Positions 1-8,824 are shown, counted from the stretch's first letter. The stretch: 64,000 nucleotides of DNA from Enorma phocaeensis (GCF_900186505.1 NZ_LT891968.1:374436-438435); one strand, 5' to 3'. The notes: generated by a model from the sequence alone, not told the origin. A program made the numbers and translations.

Positions 1-700
1 CGACGCCGCCGATGACCATCTGGACGGCAAGGGTCTCGCCGAAGGCGCGGGTCATACCCAAGATGACAGCGGTCATGATGGAGGGCGTAGCGCTCTTGAG
101 AACGACGTGCCACACGGTCTGCCAGCGGGTGCAGCCCAGCGCGTAAGACCCCTCGCGGTACTCATTGGGCACGGCGCGCAGGGCGTCGATGGAAAGGGTC
201 GTCACCGTGGGTAGGATCATGACGGCGAGCACGATGGAGCCGGACAGGATGCCCGCACCGGTGCCAGCGCTCGCGCCGAAAACCATACGCATGAAGGAGT
301 TCACCACGTACAAGCCGAGCACGCCGTAGACGACCGACGGAATACCCACGAGCAGCTCGACGAGCGGCTGGAACACGCGGGTGCCGAAGCCCGGGGCGAC
401 CTCGACGACGAACATCGCGGAGCCGAGGGCGATGGGAAGGGCGAAGATCGTGGAGAGCAGGGTGACGGAGAACGAGCCCACGATCATGGGCAACGCGCCG
501 TACATGTCCTGCTCGGGAATCCAGTGCTGCCCGGTTAGAAACGCGATGGGGTCGAAGCCGTCGACGAAGAACGTGGTCAGACCTTGTTCGGCGACCATGA
601 AGATCAAGGTAACGACCACGACGGCCACGAGCAGCACGCATGCGCCGGTGATCCCCAGACCTATGTTCTCCAGCCGGCGCTTTGGCATGATGTTCGCCAT
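1..700 (-). CDS. pstC: Phosphate ABC transporter permease PstC (partial, runs off the left edge)
   Basis: Inner-membrane permease of the high-affinity phosphate ABC transporter, working with PstS, PstA and PstB. The frame read leftward from an ATG at 700 is open to the window edge, about 233 codons. It starts MANIMPKRRLENIG, follows with a long hydrophobic helix, and contains family-like stretches such as GSFSVTLLSTIFALPIALG, a PSVVYGVLGLYVV helix and, near the edge, the ABC-permease coupling segment GMTRAFGETLAVQMV. It lies directly downstream of pstS in the same direction, which is the usual pst order. The C-terminus and the rest of the operon lie outside the window. PstA is the alternative, but the extended N-terminal helix and position after pstS favour PstC. 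Confidence 0.9.
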   Translation of the reverse strand, partial: MANIMPKRRLENIGLGITGACVLLVAVVVVTLIFMVAEQGLTTFFVDGFDPIAFLTGQHWIPEQDMYGALPMIVGSFSVTLLSTIFALPIALGSAMFVVEVAPGFGTRVFQPLVELLVGIPSVVYGVLGLYVVNSFMRMVFGASAGTGAGILSGSIVLAVMILPTVTTLSIDALRAVPNEYREGSYALGCTRWQTVWHVVLKSATPSIMTAVILGMTRAFGETLAVQMVIGGV

Positions 701-726
701 GTGACGCCTTTCTCGAAACATGGAAA

Positions 727-755
727 GGGGACCCCCGCGCGAACGGGGGCGCCCC
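727..755 (-). terminator. Hairpin between pstS and pstC
   Basis: A GC-rich hairpin with stem halves GGGG-CCCCCG and CGGGGG-CCCC sits in the 90-bp gap between pstS and pstC. On the minus strand it is followed by TTTCC rather than a long T run. Such hairpins often stabilise pstS mRNA or attenuate the permease genes so that the binding protein is made in excess. Function is inferred. Confidence 0.5.
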
Positions 756-791
756 TTCGTACCAACTATTGCTAGCTAAGCAGCGAACATG

Positions 792-1748
792 CTACTCGAC
801 AGGCGTGACGTTGCCGTCGACGTCCTTCTGGACCTGCATGTTGCTGACGGGGATGAAGCCCTGCTCGATGACGGTCGTGGACTGGACATCCTCGGACATG
901 ATGTACTCGATGAAGGCCTGGGTGATGGCAGCGGTGGCCTCGTCCTCATCGGAACGGGTGTACATGTGCTCGTAAGCCCAGATGTTGAAATCGCCGGTCT
1001 CGACGTTCTCCTGAGTGGGCTCGACGCCGTCGACGTTGAGCGCCTTGATGCCCTCGTTGGTCTCGTAGTAGTTGAAGGCGACGTAGGAGATGGAGCCCTC
1101 GGTAGCAGCAACCTGCTCGACGACGGTGCCCGAGGAATCGACCTCGGCAACCGGGGTGAAGTCAGCGGGGACCTCGGCGCCCTGGAGCACGGCGGCCTCG
1201 AAGGTGGCGCGGGTGCCGGAGCCGGCCTCGCGGTTGATGACGTTGATGGTGCCGGCGGTGCCGCCCACCTCGGACCAGTCGGTGATCTGGCCGGTGAAGA
1301 TGCCAGCGAGCTGCTCGGTGGTGATGTCGTCGATGTCGACGTTGGCGTTCACGATCGGGCCCATGCCCACGATGCAGACCTGGTTGTCAACGAGGCCCTC
1401 GAGCTGGGACTCGTCGTCGACCTTCTCCTCGGCGAAGACGTCGGAACGGCCGATCTGGAGGGAGCCGTCGACGATACCGGAGATGCCGTCGCCGGAGCCG
1501 CCACCGGAGATGGCGATGACGACGTCGGGGTTCTCGGTCATGAACTCATCGGCAACAGCCTCGATGAGCGGCTGGAACGACGTGGCGCCACCGCAGTTGA
1601 TGGTGCCGGAGAGAGCAGCGTCGGCGCCACCGGCAGCGGAACCCGAAGCAGGAGCGGAACCGCAACCAGCGAGGCCGAGGCCGGCAAAAGCAGCCACGCC
1701 ACCGGCGAGGCCGAGGAACGAACGACGAGAGCAGGACTGATCGAACAT
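792..1748 (-). CDS. pstS: Phosphate-binding lipoprotein PstS
   Basis: Periplasmic-type solute-binding lipoprotein that captures phosphate for the Pst ABC transporter. The 318-residue product begins MFDQSCSRRSFLGLAGG and ends its signal with the lipobox LAGC near residue 29, so it should be lipid-anchored outside the membrane; the RRSFL motif suggests Tat export. The mature part carries the phosphate-binding-loop signature GGATSFQPL, then GGGSGDGISG, and the later NREAGSGTRATFE motif typical of PstS. An AGGAG-like ribosome binding site precedes the ATG. It is the first gene of a leftward pst operon. A direct TTTACA repeat about 160 bp upstream could be a PhoP/PhoB-type box. Confidence 0.95.
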   Translation of the reverse strand: MFDQSCSRRSFLGLAGGVAAFAGLGLAGCGSAPASGSAAGGADAALSGTINCGGATSFQPLIEAVADEFMTENPDVVIAISGGGSGDGISGIVDGSLQIGRSDVFAEEKVDDESQLEGLVDNQVCIVGMGPIVNANVDIDDITTEQLAGIFTGQITDWSEVGGTAGTINVINREAGSGTRATFEAAVLQGAEVPADFTPVAEVDSSGTVVEQVAATEGSISYVAFNYYETNEGIKALNVDGVEPTQENVETGDFNIWAYEHMYTRSDEDEATAAITQAFIEYIMSEDVQSTTVIEQGFIPVSNMQVQKDVDGNVTPVE

Positions 1749-2102
1749 GGATGATTCTCCTTCCGGAAATCCTCTACATTGCAGGCGCGGCAGTATGGCT
1801 CCCGCGCTTGTCGTTGAGGAATGTACCGCGCCGCAAGCGCGAGACAGGGGTTCGGAGGGAGGTTATTACAGGGGTCTTATCAACCATTACCCGGTGTGAA
1901 CGACGAGTTTACATTCTGTTTACATTCGTTTCGCGCTCTATGCGGGAGCTTGACCCAAGGCCCTTACGGGGTCTGTCGTGCCAAGCGGCATATGGGCCGG
2001 CGCTTTCAGATCCGTCTTTACAAAACCATGATGCGCGCCGTGCCATGACCTGAGCGCGCGAGGGTAGAGTTGAGCCACCGATATGTTCGTGAAAGGCGCA
2101 CC
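1749..2102. other. Intergenic region between divergent pstS and a membrane-protein gene
   Basis: A 354-bp stretch without a convincing gene. It must hold the promoter of pstS (leftward) and of the gene at 2103 (rightward). The only clear structure is the pho-box-like direct repeat at 1908-1924. Short reading frames here have no ribosome binding sites and no protein-like composition. Confidence 0.7.
1908..1924. promoter_or_regulatory. Candidate pho box: TTTACA-N5-TTTACA
   Basis: TTTACA occurs at 1908-1913 and again at 1919-1924, an 11-bp period, inside the longer repeat GTTTACATTC. This matches the layout of PhoP-type boxes (TTAACA-like half-sites at an 11-bp period) and lies upstream of pstS. 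The regulator itself is not in the window, so the assignment rests on spacing and location. Confidence 0.45.
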
Positions 2103-3263
2103 ATGGCAGCTAACAGCACGCCCAGCAACAAGACCCTCGCCGCTAGGATCATGCGCCATGCTCTTCTATATACCTGTTGCGCCGCAGCGTTCGTGCTCGC
2201 GGGCAGCTTCCTACCCCCTGTGCTCATCCCCACCAACCCGGACGCGGCGTTTCGCCTCTCATCGGTCCTGTTCGCGCTGGGGCTCACCGCCTATCCGATC
2301 TTCTGTTCCGTCTCCGCTATCGTCGATACGATCCGGGCATACCGATCAGGGCAGACGGTCGAGATACCCCTTGCAGCCAAGCTCATCGCGCTCGCGCTCA
2401 GCCTGCTCTCCATCGCAGCAGCAGACGGCCTTGCCGATTCGGCCATGCGCAGCAGCGCGGCGGCCCGCGGCCACAGGCTTTCGCAGCATAGTTCGGCAAC
2501 CTCGCGCCAGGCGTTTCAGGCGCGCATGGTCCTTAACATCCTCGTGCTTCTTATCCTTATCGGCATGAGCGTGACCTTCAGCGTGGTCGGAGACCATGCC
2601 CTCTTTGATGCCATGCTTTCATTCACCGCAGGTACTGCCTTCGTCGCACTGCTCATATGCGCGATTCTCCCCGGCGCCGTCATCATCAGCGGTCTCATGC
2701 GCGAGCGAGCGCGATTCAAGTCGCGCACGGCATGGTCTGCCGGCGAGAGACCCGTAGCCCCGGGGACGGAGGGCCTCTTCGCCCGCGATGACGAGAAGCG
2801 CCGTCGCTACCTTGCACTCCCCCGCACCGCTGCCTTGGTCGATATCGCCTTCCTCGTCATCATGGTCGCCATCTCCGCCATCGCGGCAGACCGGATAAGG
2901 CCCTTCCTCGAGTCCGCCCCGGCGCTGCGGTATCCCTTGATCGCGGTTACCGCCGCTTCGTTGTTCCTGCTCTTGCCCCTTCTGATGTGGTGGATGGACT
3001 GCTCGGGCAGAAGCCTCACCCAAACCATCGAGATCGACCCCGAGACGCGCAGCCTCGCATACACGCTCACCGCAGGCAGCGGTAGCGAGCGCAGCAATCG
3101 CTCGCTGTTGCTGACGCGCGTGCACTCGTATAAGGTGGGTCCGCGCTGCATCACCGTGCGCTGCACCTGCGACGACGGCAAGACGCGCACCATCTTCGCC
3201 CCGCGCACCTTCGCCAACGAGGACCGTTTCGTAACCGAGCTCGAACAGCTCCTCAGCGCATAA
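2103..3263 (+). CDS. Membrane protein of unknown function
   Basis: A 386-residue protein starting MAANSTPSNKTLAARIMRHA. I chose the ATG at 2103 because GAAAGGCG lies just upstream; the frame is open 33 bp further up without a better site. Several hydrophobic segments are visible: around residues 17-35, 48-68, 85-100, 145-165 (NILVLLILIGMSVTFSVVG), 180-205, 250-270 and 280-305. A roughly 80-residue soluble tail at the C-terminus resembles a PH-like or DUF-type membrane domain (LTQTIEIDPETRSLAYTL). I do not recognise the family. It stands alone between divergent pstS and the small gene at 3412. Confidence 0.75.
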   Translation: MAANSTPSNKTLAARIMRHALLYTCCAAAFVLAGSFLPPVLIPTNPDAAFRLSSVLFALGLTAYPIFCSVSAIVDTIRAYRSGQTVEIPLAAKLIALALSLLSIAAADGLADSAMRSSAAARGHRLSQHSSATSRQAFQARMVLNILVLLILIGMSVTFSVVGDHALFDAMLSFTAGTAFVALLICAILPGAVIISGLMRERARFKSRTAWSAGERPVAPGTEGLFARDDEKRRRYLALPRTAALVDIAFLVIMVAISAIAADRIRPFLESAPALRYPLIAVTAASLFLLLPLLMWWMDCSGRSLTQTIEIDPETRSLAYTLTAGSGSERSNRSLLLTRVHSYKVGPRCITVRCTCDDGKTRTIFAPRTFANEDRFVTELEQLLSA

Positions 3264-3411
3264 CGGATTCGCAGGAAAACCGACAAAAGCCCCATCCGGG
3301 AATCTCGATTACAAAAGTGTCACCCAGGTGTAAGGCAAATCGATGGCACCGCTTGGCTCGTCTCCGCAGAATGAAGCTGTGAGGATGCAGACCCGAAAGG
3401 CGGTAGCAACC

Positions 3412-3609
3412 ATGGGATGGCGCAACAGCAACCGTGAAGACAACCATCGAATCGACAGCCCGTATAACGCCACCGCGACCGATGACCACAAACCCGCCGG
3501 CGTAGGGAGCGCCATGCGCTCATGCGCGAGCCTCATCGCCTACATCGTCGCCATGGCGGCGCTCACCATCGGCATGCTCTGGATGCTCTGGAAGGTATCG
3601 GGACGGTAG
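3412..3609 (+). CDS. Small single-pass membrane protein (65 aa)
   Basis: Starts MGWRNSNREDNHRIDS with AAAGGCGG seven bases upstream of the ATG. The open frame continues further up (to 3343), but those starts lack a site. A polar, charged N-terminal half is followed by one hydrophobic helix (LIAYIVAMAALTIGMLWML) and a short positive tail, WKVSGR. It ends four bases before the VanZ/RDD gene starts, so the two are probably co-translated. No family is recognised. Confidence 0.6.
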   Translation: MGWRNSNREDNHRIDSPYNATATDDHKPAGVGSAMRSCASLIAYIVAMAALTIGMLWMLWKVSGR

Positions 3610-3613
3610 CGCC

Positions 3614-4612
3614 ATGGGGTTCATCAGCAAGTTTCTTGCGAGCTACTCGCGCAACTTCCTTGCCGCCGTCATGCTGTGGCCGCTCGCCTCGGCCGCGCTC
3701 ACGCTGCCCATCCTCGCCTACCTCTATCACCGCGATGGGCGCCTGCGCTTCGCTTCGGTGGTGTCCACGTACCTGGCAGTTCTCTACCTCATGGGCCTCG
3801 GCTGCTTCACGCTCTACCCTCTGCCAACCGGCACCTCGGGCCCGGGCATCAGCTACGGCATTCCCTGGCAGTTGAACCCGTTCGCGCCCATCGGCGATTT
3901 CATGCGCGAAGGCGTCTCCATCTTGCCGCAGATCGTCTTCAACATCGTGCTCTTCATACCCTTGGGCTTCATCGCGGGGCGCCTGCTGCGCTGGGGAGCG
4001 GCGCGTTCGGTCATCGCGGGCTTGGCCGTCTCGTTCGCGATCGAGGCCGCCCAGGGCACCGGGCTCTTCGGCATCTACCCTTACGCCTTCCGCACCGCCG
4101 ATGTCGACGACCTCATCTACAACACCGCAGGCGCGGCTTTGGGCTGGTGGTCGGCGCAGGCACTCGCTCGCATACTCCCGCCCGGAGCCCTCGCCGAGGA
4201 AGGGGAGGTGACCCATGAGCCCGGCTTTGTCCGCCGCAGCGTGGCATTCTGGCTGGACACCCTGATCGTGGGAATCATCTCGATGCTCGCCATCGGAGCG
4301 TTCGCGGTGCTCGCGCCGATGACCGTCGACCTCCTCGCGGATGCCGGGGGATCCTGGCAGCTCGCGATCTGCGCGGCGGTGTTCCTCTGGATCGAGGCCG
4401 TCATTCCGTGGCGCGAGCAAGGGTCCACGCCGGGAGGGCGCTTCGTGCGCATGAGCTGCGAGACCCGCGAGCGCACGGGCGCGCATCGCGCGGCGTTCAT
4501 CGCCGTGCGCGCTGCGGTTCTTGGCGCGTCGTACCTGTTCTTTCCCATAGCGTGGCCGCTGCTCGCGCTCTTCTATCTGATCTGGCGGCAGATGCCCTAC
4601 GACCTCATCTGA
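3614..4612 (+). CDS. VanZ-like / RDD domain membrane protein
   Basis: A 332-residue integral membrane protein with two fused modules. Residues about 15-185 look like a VanZ domain: a GLGCFTLYPLPTG stretch after the second helix, PWQLNPFAPIGDF, the helix NIVLFIPLGFIAGRLLRW, AIEAAQGTGLFGIYPYAFRTADVDDLIYNTAGA cut by conserved acidic residues (E of IEAAQ; D of ADVDD). Residues about 210-325 form an RDD domain beginning VRRSVAFWLDTLIVG. VanZ proteins are linked to low-level teicoplanin resistance, but for most homologues the role is unknown. It follows the small membrane protein at 3412 by 4 bp. Confidence 0.8.
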   Translation: MGFISKFLASYSRNFLAAVMLWPLASAALTLPILAYLYHRDGRLRFASVVSTYLAVLYLMGLGCFTLYPLPTGTSGPGISYGIPWQLNPFAPIGDFMREGVSILPQIVFNIVLFIPLGFIAGRLLRWGAARSVIAGLAVSFAIEAAQGTGLFGIYPYAFRTADVDDLIYNTAGAALGWWSAQALARILPPGALAEEGEVTHEPGFVRRSVAFWLDTLIVGIISMLAIGAFAVLAPMTVDLLADAGGSWQLAICAAVFLWIEAVIPWREQGSTPGGRFVRMSCETRERTGAHRAAFIAVRAAVLGASYLFFPIAWPLLALFYLIWRQMPYDLI

Positions 4613-4708
4613 GATGCTCGGCACCTGATGCGCCGGCGCGGCCAGGGCGTCGGTACCGAAGGGCGGGATGCGCCGGCGCGGATGTCGCCGGCAGCGGAAG
4701 CGGCTGCC

Positions 4709-5530
4709 TCAGCCCAGCGCCACGTCGAGCACCATCATGATCACGAATCCCGCGATGACGCCGAGCGTACCCACATTGGAATGCTCGCCCAAATGCGCCT
4801 CGGGGATGAGCTCCTCGACCACTACGTAGATCATGGCGCCCGCGGCAAAGGCCAAGAGCCACGGCATGAACGGCGCGATCCAACCGCTCGCAAGCACCAC
4901 GAGGATGCCGAAGATCGGCTCGACGATACCCGAGAGGCTTCCCATCGCGAAGGCCTTGAGCCGGCTTGCGCCCTCGCGCCTGAGCGGAAGGGAGACCGCC
5001 GCGCCCTCGGGGAAGTTCTGCAGGCCGATACCTGTGGCAAGCGCCACCGCCATACCCAGATAGGCATCACCGGCAGCGCCCGCTGTTTGCGATGCCATCG
5101 CAAAGAGAAGCCCCACGCTCATGCCCTCGGGGATGTTGTGGAGCGTCACAGCAGAAACCAGAAGCGTCGTGCGCTTCCAATCGCATTCAAGGCCCTCCGG
5201 CTCTGCGCTGCCGGCATGAAGGTGGGGCAGCAGCGTGTCGAGCACGATGAGAAAGGCGACACCGAGCAAAAAGCCGCCCGCAGCAGGTATCCAGCCGACC
5301 TGCCCGAGCTCCTCCGCCTGCTCGATGGCGGGGTTCAAAAGCGACCATACGCTTGCCGCGATCATCACCCCCGCCGCGAACCCCAAGAAGATATGGTGCG
5401 TGAGCTTGCCGCGCTCGGGGTCCTTGCCCGTGAAGAGCACCACCGCAGAGCCCGCCGTGGTCATGAGCCACGTGAAGCCGCAGCCCGCCGCAGCCCAGAT
5501 AAGGCCGCGGACGATGGTTGATTCGAACAT
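4709..5530 (-). CDS. ZIP-family metal (zinc) transporter
   Basis: A 273-residue polytopic membrane protein starting MFESTIVRGLIWAAAG. The ATG at 5530 has AGGAG five bases upstream, so I prefer it to the longer open frame. Diagnostic ZIP motifs are present: LHNIPEGMSVGL in a central helix and GLQNFPEGAAVSLPL in the next, which supply the metal-binding His, Asn and Glu residues of the ZupT/GufA type. The final helices include AFAAGAMIYVVVEELIPEAH, another conserved ZIP element. It probably imports zinc or another divalent metal. It is divergent from the methyltransferase gene at 5698. Confidence 0.9.
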   Translation of the reverse strand: MFESTIVRGLIWAAAGCGFTWLMTTAGSAVVLFTGKDPERGKLTHHIFLGFAAGVMIAASVWSLLNPAIEQAEELGQVGWIPAAGGFLLGVAFLIVLDTLLPHLHAGSAEPEGLECDWKRTTLLVSAVTLHNIPEGMSVGLLFAMASQTAGAAGDAYLGMAVALATGIGLQNFPEGAAVSLPLRREGASRLKAFAMGSLSGIVEPIFGILVVLASGWIAPFMPWLLAFAAGAMIYVVVEELIPEAHLGEHSNVGTLGVIAGFVIMMVLDVALG

Positions 5531-5697
5531 GCCAACTCCTATCATTGCTGCGGGCATGGTGCCGCGCAGAGCCGTTGCCGTATGGGCTCTTATTCCCCAG
5601 AGGACTGGCGGGCAACCCGCCGCACGAACGACGCGGGTGCAGGCGCGCCGCGCCATCCTGCGGTAAGATGCAGGGGAACGTCGAGGGGAGCGATCAT

Positions 5698-6561
5698 ATG
5701 GACCAACGGAAACTCATGCGCTTCACGCAGGGCGCAGGTCTCCTTTCCTGCCCCGTATGCGGAGAGCCGCTCCTCCTCGAAGACACGGCGCTGCGCTGCG
5801 CCGCAGGCCATAGCTTCGACATCGCGCGCCAAGGCTATGTGAATCTCCTCGCGGGCGCCCACCGCAGCCAGGGCTACGACCGCGCCTCCTTCGAAAAACG
5901 GCGCCAAGTCTTCTCAAGCGGCATCTATGACGACATCGCCCAGGAGGTTTGCCGCATCGTGGCCGATCTGGCAGAAGACAAGACCGCCGAGAACGACAAA
6001 CCGCCGCGCGTGCTCGACGCTGGTTGCGGCGAGGGCTACTTCGCCCGCGCGGTTGCCCATAAGACCGCCGCCCAGGTGGCCGCCTTCGACATCTCCAAGG
6101 ACTCCGTGCAGCTCGCTGCCGGGACGGATGCCGATGACGGCATCATCTGGTTCGTGGCAGACCTTGCCGCCATCCCCGTACGCGACCACACCATAGACTG
6201 CGTGCTCGACATCTTCTCGCCCGCGCACTACGGCGAGTTCCGCCGCGTGCTCGCGCCGGGCGGCTTTGTGGTGAAAGCCATCCCTACCGAGCACCACCTC
6301 CACGAGCTGCGTGAGCGCGCTTCCGGCCAGCTGGCCCACGACGACTACTCCAATGAGCGCGTTATAGAGCACTTCAAGGAGTCGTGCGAGCTCCTTGCGA
6401 CGAGGCGCGTGACCCGCACGCAGGAGCTCGACCCCGAGGCGCTCGACGCGTTGCTTGCCATGACGCCGCTGCTCTTCCATGTGGACCGCGCCGCCATCGA
6501 CTGGTCGGACGTGTGCGAGGTCACCGTCGAGGCCGACATCCTCCTCGGCCGCTTCACCTAA
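5698..6561 (+). CDS. rlmA: RlmA-type 23S rRNA guanine-N1 methyltransferase
   Basis: A 287-residue SAM-dependent methyltransferase. The N-terminus carries the zinc finger typical of RlmA(I)/RlmA(II): CPVCGEPL followed by LRCAAGHSFDIARQGYVNLL-type residues (Cys, Cys, Cys, His). The class I fold follows, with the SAM motif VLDAGCGEGYF and later the PTEHHLHEL segment seen in this family. RlmA enzymes methylate G745 or G748 of 23S rRNA; the G748 enzyme contributes to tylosin resistance. I chose the ATG at 5698 because GGGGAG precedes it; the frame is open upstream but overlaps the divergent gene. The exact target base cannot be read from sequence. Confidence 0.8.
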   Translation: MDQRKLMRFTQGAGLLSCPVCGEPLLLEDTALRCAAGHSFDIARQGYVNLLAGAHRSQGYDRASFEKRRQVFSSGIYDDIAQEVCRIVADLAEDKTAENDKPPRVLDAGCGEGYFARAVAHKTAAQVAAFDISKDSVQLAAGTDADDGIIWFVADLAAIPVRDHTIDCVLDIFSPAHYGEFRRVLAPGGFVVKAIPTEHHLHELRERASGQLAHDDYSNERVIEHFKESCELLATRRVTRTQELDPEALDALLAMTPLLFHVDRAAIDWSDVCEVTVEADILLGRFT

Positions 6562-6574
6562 GATCGGAGCACCT

Positions 6575-7447
6575 ATGGAGCTATCCACGCTCAGACGCTT
6601 CCTCATGATCGCTCGCGAGGGCACCATCTCGGGCGCCGCTGCGGCGCTGCACATCTCGCAGCCCTCGCTCTCGCGCCAGATGCAAGATCTGGAGCGCGAA
6701 CTCGGCTGCACGCTCTTCATACGCGGCAAGCGCCGCATCGAGCTCACCGGCGAGGGCATGCGCCTGCGCGGCCGTGCCGAGGAGATCGTGGACCTTGCCG
6801 ACCGCACCGAAGCCGAATTTCGCGTCTCGGGCGCGACCCTTGCCGGCGAGATTCGCATCGGCGGCGGCGAGACGCCCGCCATGGAGCTCGTCGCCGATGT
6901 GATCGCCGAGATGCAGGAGGCCTACCCGCTCGTGCGCTTTAGCCTGCAGAGCGGCAACGCCGAAGACATCGCAGAGCGGCTCGACACCGGTCGCATCGAC
7001 TTTGGCCTGTTCATCGGCCATACGGACCTAGACCGTTACGAAGTTCTGCAGGTGCCCGCCCAAGATGTCTGGGGCGTCTTCATGCGTGCAGACGACCCGC
7101 TCAGCAAGCGCGACGGCATCACCCCAGCCGATCTGGAGGGACGCCCCCTCATCTTCTCGCGCCAAGCCAGCAGCGAGATGCGCGGATGGTTCAAACGCGA
7201 CTTCGAGGACCTCGATATCGTTGCCACCTACAACCTGCTATATAACGCAGCGCTCCTAGCACGGCGAGGCATAGGATATGTGGTGAGCCTACAGGGCATC
7301 GTGGATGTTTCCGAGTCGAGCGGCCTCACGTTCCGGCCACTCGAGCCCGCGCTCACGGCGGACGTACGCATCGCTTGGAAGCGCTACCAGACCTTCTCCC
7401 CCGCCGCCGGCGTGTTTCTGCAGCGCATTCGCGCGCTGTGGGGCTAG
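6575..7447 (+). CDS. LysR-family transcriptional regulator
   Basis: A 290-residue regulator. Residues 1-60 form the LysR winged helix-turn-helix: MELSTLRRFLMIAREG, then GAAAALHISQPSLSRQ as the recognition helix region and LERELGCTLFIRGKR as the wing. The remainder is a periplasmic-binding-protein-like sensor domain. It begins 13 bp after the methyltransferase stop in the same direction, so it may be cotranscribed. The ligand and target genes are unknown; no divergent neighbour points to an obvious regulon. Downstream lies only decayed DNA. Confidence 0.9.
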   Translation: MELSTLRRFLMIAREGTISGAAAALHISQPSLSRQMQDLERELGCTLFIRGKRRIELTGEGMRLRGRAEEIVDLADRTEAEFRVSGATLAGEIRIGGGETPAMELVADVIAEMQEAYPLVRFSLQSGNAEDIAERLDTGRIDFGLFIGHTDLDRYEVLQVPAQDVWGVFMRADDPLSKRDGITPADLEGRPLIFSRQASSEMRGWFKRDFEDLDIVATYNLLYNAALLARRGIGYVVSLQGIVDVSESSGLTFRPLEPALTADVRIAWKRYQTFSPAAGVFLQRIRALWG

Positions 7448-7489
7448 CACGGGACGGCGGGGAACCAAAAAACACAGGAGGGCGCAAAG

Positions 7490-8087
7490 CGGGAAGGTGG
7501 GACGGCTGCTCCGCCTCGGAGCTCGCCAATCTCACGCATAAAAGCAGATCTAGCGTAACGAACTATCTCAAGGAGATCGAAGCCATCTGCCCCGCGCTGC
7601 TGAAGACGTCATGGCGTATTCGCATGTTAGGCAACCCAGGATATTCAAAGGATGAGCTCTTGGATATCTTCGAACCCTACCTAAGATCACCAGTTAAATC
7701 CGCGATAAGACTCGCTCGTACGGTTCCCCTTGATGCGCTGCTACCTTACGAGCCAAAACTGAGCGGAGAAAGCGCCCTGCCGTTCTTCTCCGACCTTGCA
7801 CACGATCCATCTCAAGTGACACTCATGATGGGGCAGGACGACGTCGTGCAACTGAAAGCCAAACTAGGAAGTGCTTGGAGAGAGGCGGCTGGAACGAACG
7901 GGCACCGCTTATCATCGAGGAATGGGACTATCCCCTTGACACAACGTCGTCTCGCAGCCTCGCCGCCACGAAGCTGAAATGCGCCGATCCCTTCTCGCTC
8001 TATGCTGAGCTTATGAACCTGAATCAAGACGACGCGCGAATACATGACGCCATAGAGCAGTTGAGGGGGTACCTATGCCGATCGTAA
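7490..8087 (+). pseudogene. Decayed HTH/AbiEi-like antitoxin gene (frameshifted, 5'-truncated)
   Basis: The frame open before about 7885 reads a winged-helix-like segment (SASELANLTHKSRSSVTNYL) followed by protein-like sequence through LAHDPSQVTLMMGQDDVVQL. Protein-like sequence then continues in another frame (PLIIEEWDYPLD ... DPFSLYAELMNLNQDDARIH) to a stop at 8087. The switch lies near 7880-7895, consistent with a one-base indel. No start codon with a ribosome binding site exists at the 5' end, which abuts the LysR stop. The 3' end overlaps the next gene start by 13 bp, the spacing expected for a two-gene cassette. Assignment to an AbiE-like antitoxin is tentative and rests on the partner. 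Confidence 0.55.
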
Positions 8088-8377
8088 ACGGGATTGAAAC
8101 GTTCAGAGACGCCATGGCAAACCACTCGGACGAGTACGTCCTCATAGGTGGAGGAGCGTGCAGTGTTCTATTCGATACCGCTGACATGTCGTTTCGCATA
8201 ACCAAGGATCTTGACGTCATCGTGCTCACCGACGTCAAAGGAGGAGGCGGATTCGCGCATGACCTCTGGACGTTCGTAAAGCAACATAACTATGAATGCT
8301 GGAGAAAACCGGAAAAGCGCCGTCAACTTGAGGATGACCTGCGAACGCTTAAGCTGGTCTATCTTGGTGCATCCTGA
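8075..8377 (+). pseudogene. Truncated nucleotidyltransferase-like gene (AbiEii-type partner)
   Basis: A 100-residue frame with GAGGGGGT upstream of ATG 8075. It starts MPIVNGIETFRDAM and reads EYVLIGGGACSVLFDTADM then RITKDLDVIVLTD. That resembles the GG...S and D-x-D core of minimal nucleotidyltransferases of the AbiEii/DUF1814 kind. It ends at a TGA right after LKLVYLGAS, well short of a full-length family member, and the following sequence is not in frame with a continuation. Together with the broken gene upstream it looks like a dead two-gene toxin-antitoxin-like cassette. A small functional domain protein cannot be excluded. Confidence 0.5.
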
Positions 8378-8433
8378 AACAAGGCGTTTGTCCTTGCCCC
8401 ATCAGACCGTACCCGCCGCAGGCGGCCCGGCGC

Positions 8434-8776
8434 CTAAGCGCCGAAGTACTCCGCGATCTGCGCCATGCGCGCGGACGCCTCGCCGCGCCCGTATTCGGAC
8501 TCGTCGGTATAGTCGTACATGGGGTTCAAGCTGAACATCCCCAGATCCATCTCACCGGTAGCAATGAGCCGGCGCGCGATGCCGCCGTATGGCGCGGGCC
8601 ATGGGCTCGAACGGCTTATCGTTTGAGGTCACGTAGTCGAAGTGGTTGATACCCGCCTCGATAGCCGCCTCAACGGTGCGCTCGATCTCCTCGGGAGAGC
8701 CCTCATGCAGGCTGCCCGTCCCAAGGCCGATCACACTTACCTTGTCGCCACCATGCGGCAATATGCGATATTCCAT
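8434..8776 (-). pseudogene. Aldo/keto reductase remnant with large internal deletion
   Basis: Reading leftward from ATG 8776 gives a typical aldo/keto reductase start: MEYRILPHGGDKVSVIGLG, then AIEAGINHFDYVTSN. After about residue 60 the match breaks. A different frame between about 8585 and 8434 reads ARRLIATGEMDLGMFSLN, then YDYTDE and SARMAQIAEYFGA-stop, which corresponds to a region about 100 residues further along in intact enzymes. So a segment of some 300 bp and the C-terminal part are missing, and the junction is out of frame. The remnant cannot make an active enzyme. Confidence 0.75.
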
Positions 8777-8824
8777 GGAAAACTCCTTCCAGGCGAACTA
8801 CGTCGCCCACATCAATACTTCTCC

